From an uncultured Erysipelotrichaceae bacterium (GTDB lineage Bacteria > Bacillota_I > Bacilli_A > Erysipelotrichales > Erysipelotrichaceae), in the NCBI GenBank assembly GCA_910586285.1, contig CAJUGR010000099.1, positions 1 through 6,745 on the forward strand: a stretch of DNA of 6,745 nt, written 5' to 3'. The translations under genes were made by a program, and so were the position numbers. This document shows positions 6,599-6,745 of this stretch, piece after piece (position 1 is the first letter of the stretch; every line of letters begins with the position of its first letter). Below the pieces are notes generated by a model. The model had not been told where the DNA came from and searched no databases. It saw nothing but the letters and a program-made list of their open reading frames with translations.

Positions 6599-6622
6599 GT
6601 TTTCTAATTAATATTTTTATAT

Positions 6623-6628
6623 TATAAT
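6623..6628 (+). promoter_or_regulatory. Possible -10 box before the ABC ATPase gene
   Basis: A perfect TATAAT lies in an AT-rich stretch 22 bases before the ATG at 6651. The matching -35 position (around 6600-6605, TTTTCT) is poor. It may be a weak or activator-dependent promoter, or chance in AT-rich DNA; transcription could also read through from the small XRE gene, since no terminator lies between. Confidence 0.4.
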
Positions 6629-6637
6629 GATACCCGT

Positions 6638-6644
6638 AAGGAGG
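6638..6644 (+). promoter_or_regulatory. Ribosome binding site of the ABC ATPase gene
   Basis: AAGGAGG, six bases before the ATG at 6651, is close to the ideal Shine-Dalgarno sequence and sets the start. Confidence 0.88.
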
Positions 6645-6650
6645 GCGTAT

Positions 6651-6745
6651 ATGAAATTGGAAGTAAAAGATTTACATAAAAGCTTTGACGGACAAGAGGT
6701 TCTGCATGGGATATCCTTCACAATTTCCAGCGGGAAGGCTTTGGG
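6651..6745 (+). CDS. ABC transporter ATP-binding protein, 3' truncated by the window
   Basis: Only the first 31 codons are present. MKLEVKDLHKSFDGQEVL, then HGISFTISSGKALG, is the standard N-terminal beta region of an ABC ATPase: the KSF aromatic A-loop that stacks on adenine, then the strand that leads into the Walker A motif, which would follow just past the window end. It would power export or import through a membrane partner encoded further on. The wording resembles ABC-2-type exporters (DrrA/CcmA-like), but 31 residues cannot fix the substrate. It lies 98 bases after the small XRE gene on the same strand with no terminator between, so co-transcription and control by that regulator are plausible. 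Confidence 0.87.
   Translation, partial: MKLEVKDLHKSFDGQEVLHGISFTISSGKAL

Overview
The window has moderate-to-low GC, strong AGGAGG-type ribosome binding sites and a wall-sorting-like C-terminus. This fits a Gram-positive, Firmicutes/Bacillota-type bacterium. The modules (dockerin, M60 metallopeptidase, F5/8 type C, fibronectin III, FIVAR) are typical of host-associated or gut species that feed on mucin; a clostridial or erysipelotrichial relative is my guess, and the sequence alone does not settle the genus.

Bases 2-4657 hold the 3' part of a very large secreted protein gene whose start lies before the window. The visible part reads: dockerin-like module, beta-sandwich module, two fibronectin-III-like modules, discoidin-like carbohydrate-binding module, M60 (gluzincin) catalytic module with an intact HEIGH...E zinc site, further Fn3-like and F5/8C-like modules, and an unassigned C-terminal module. 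It has no C-terminal anchor. Twenty-five bases later (4683-5594) a 303-aa surface protein follows on the same strand: signal peptide, cohesin-like beta domain, FIVAR helical bundle, PANTGD motif, membrane helix and short tail. The two are probably one operon. One attractive reading is that the anchored protein holds the dockerin-bearing mucinase at the cell surface. Bases 5595-5720 carry two hairpin terminators, one serving each direction.

Bases 5721-6552 hold two divergent XRE-family regulators: a 152-aa protein on the minus strand and a 68-aa protein on the plus strand. They flank a 166-bp control region with a recognisable promoter for each gene and three related palindromic operator-like sites. 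One site overlaps the minus promoter, one lies exactly between the -35 and -10 boxes of the plus promoter, and one (a perfect 20-bp palindrome) lies just before the plus ribosome binding site. This looks like an autoregulated or mutually repressing switch.

Bases 6547-6598 are a perfect 26-bp tandem duplication. It starts in the last codons of the small regulator and contains a ribosome-binding-site-like stretch plus an ATG that opens only two- or three-codon reading frames. A -10 box and a strong ribosome binding site then lead into the first 31 codons of an ABC transporter ATPase (6651 to window end). The small regulator probably controls this transporter.
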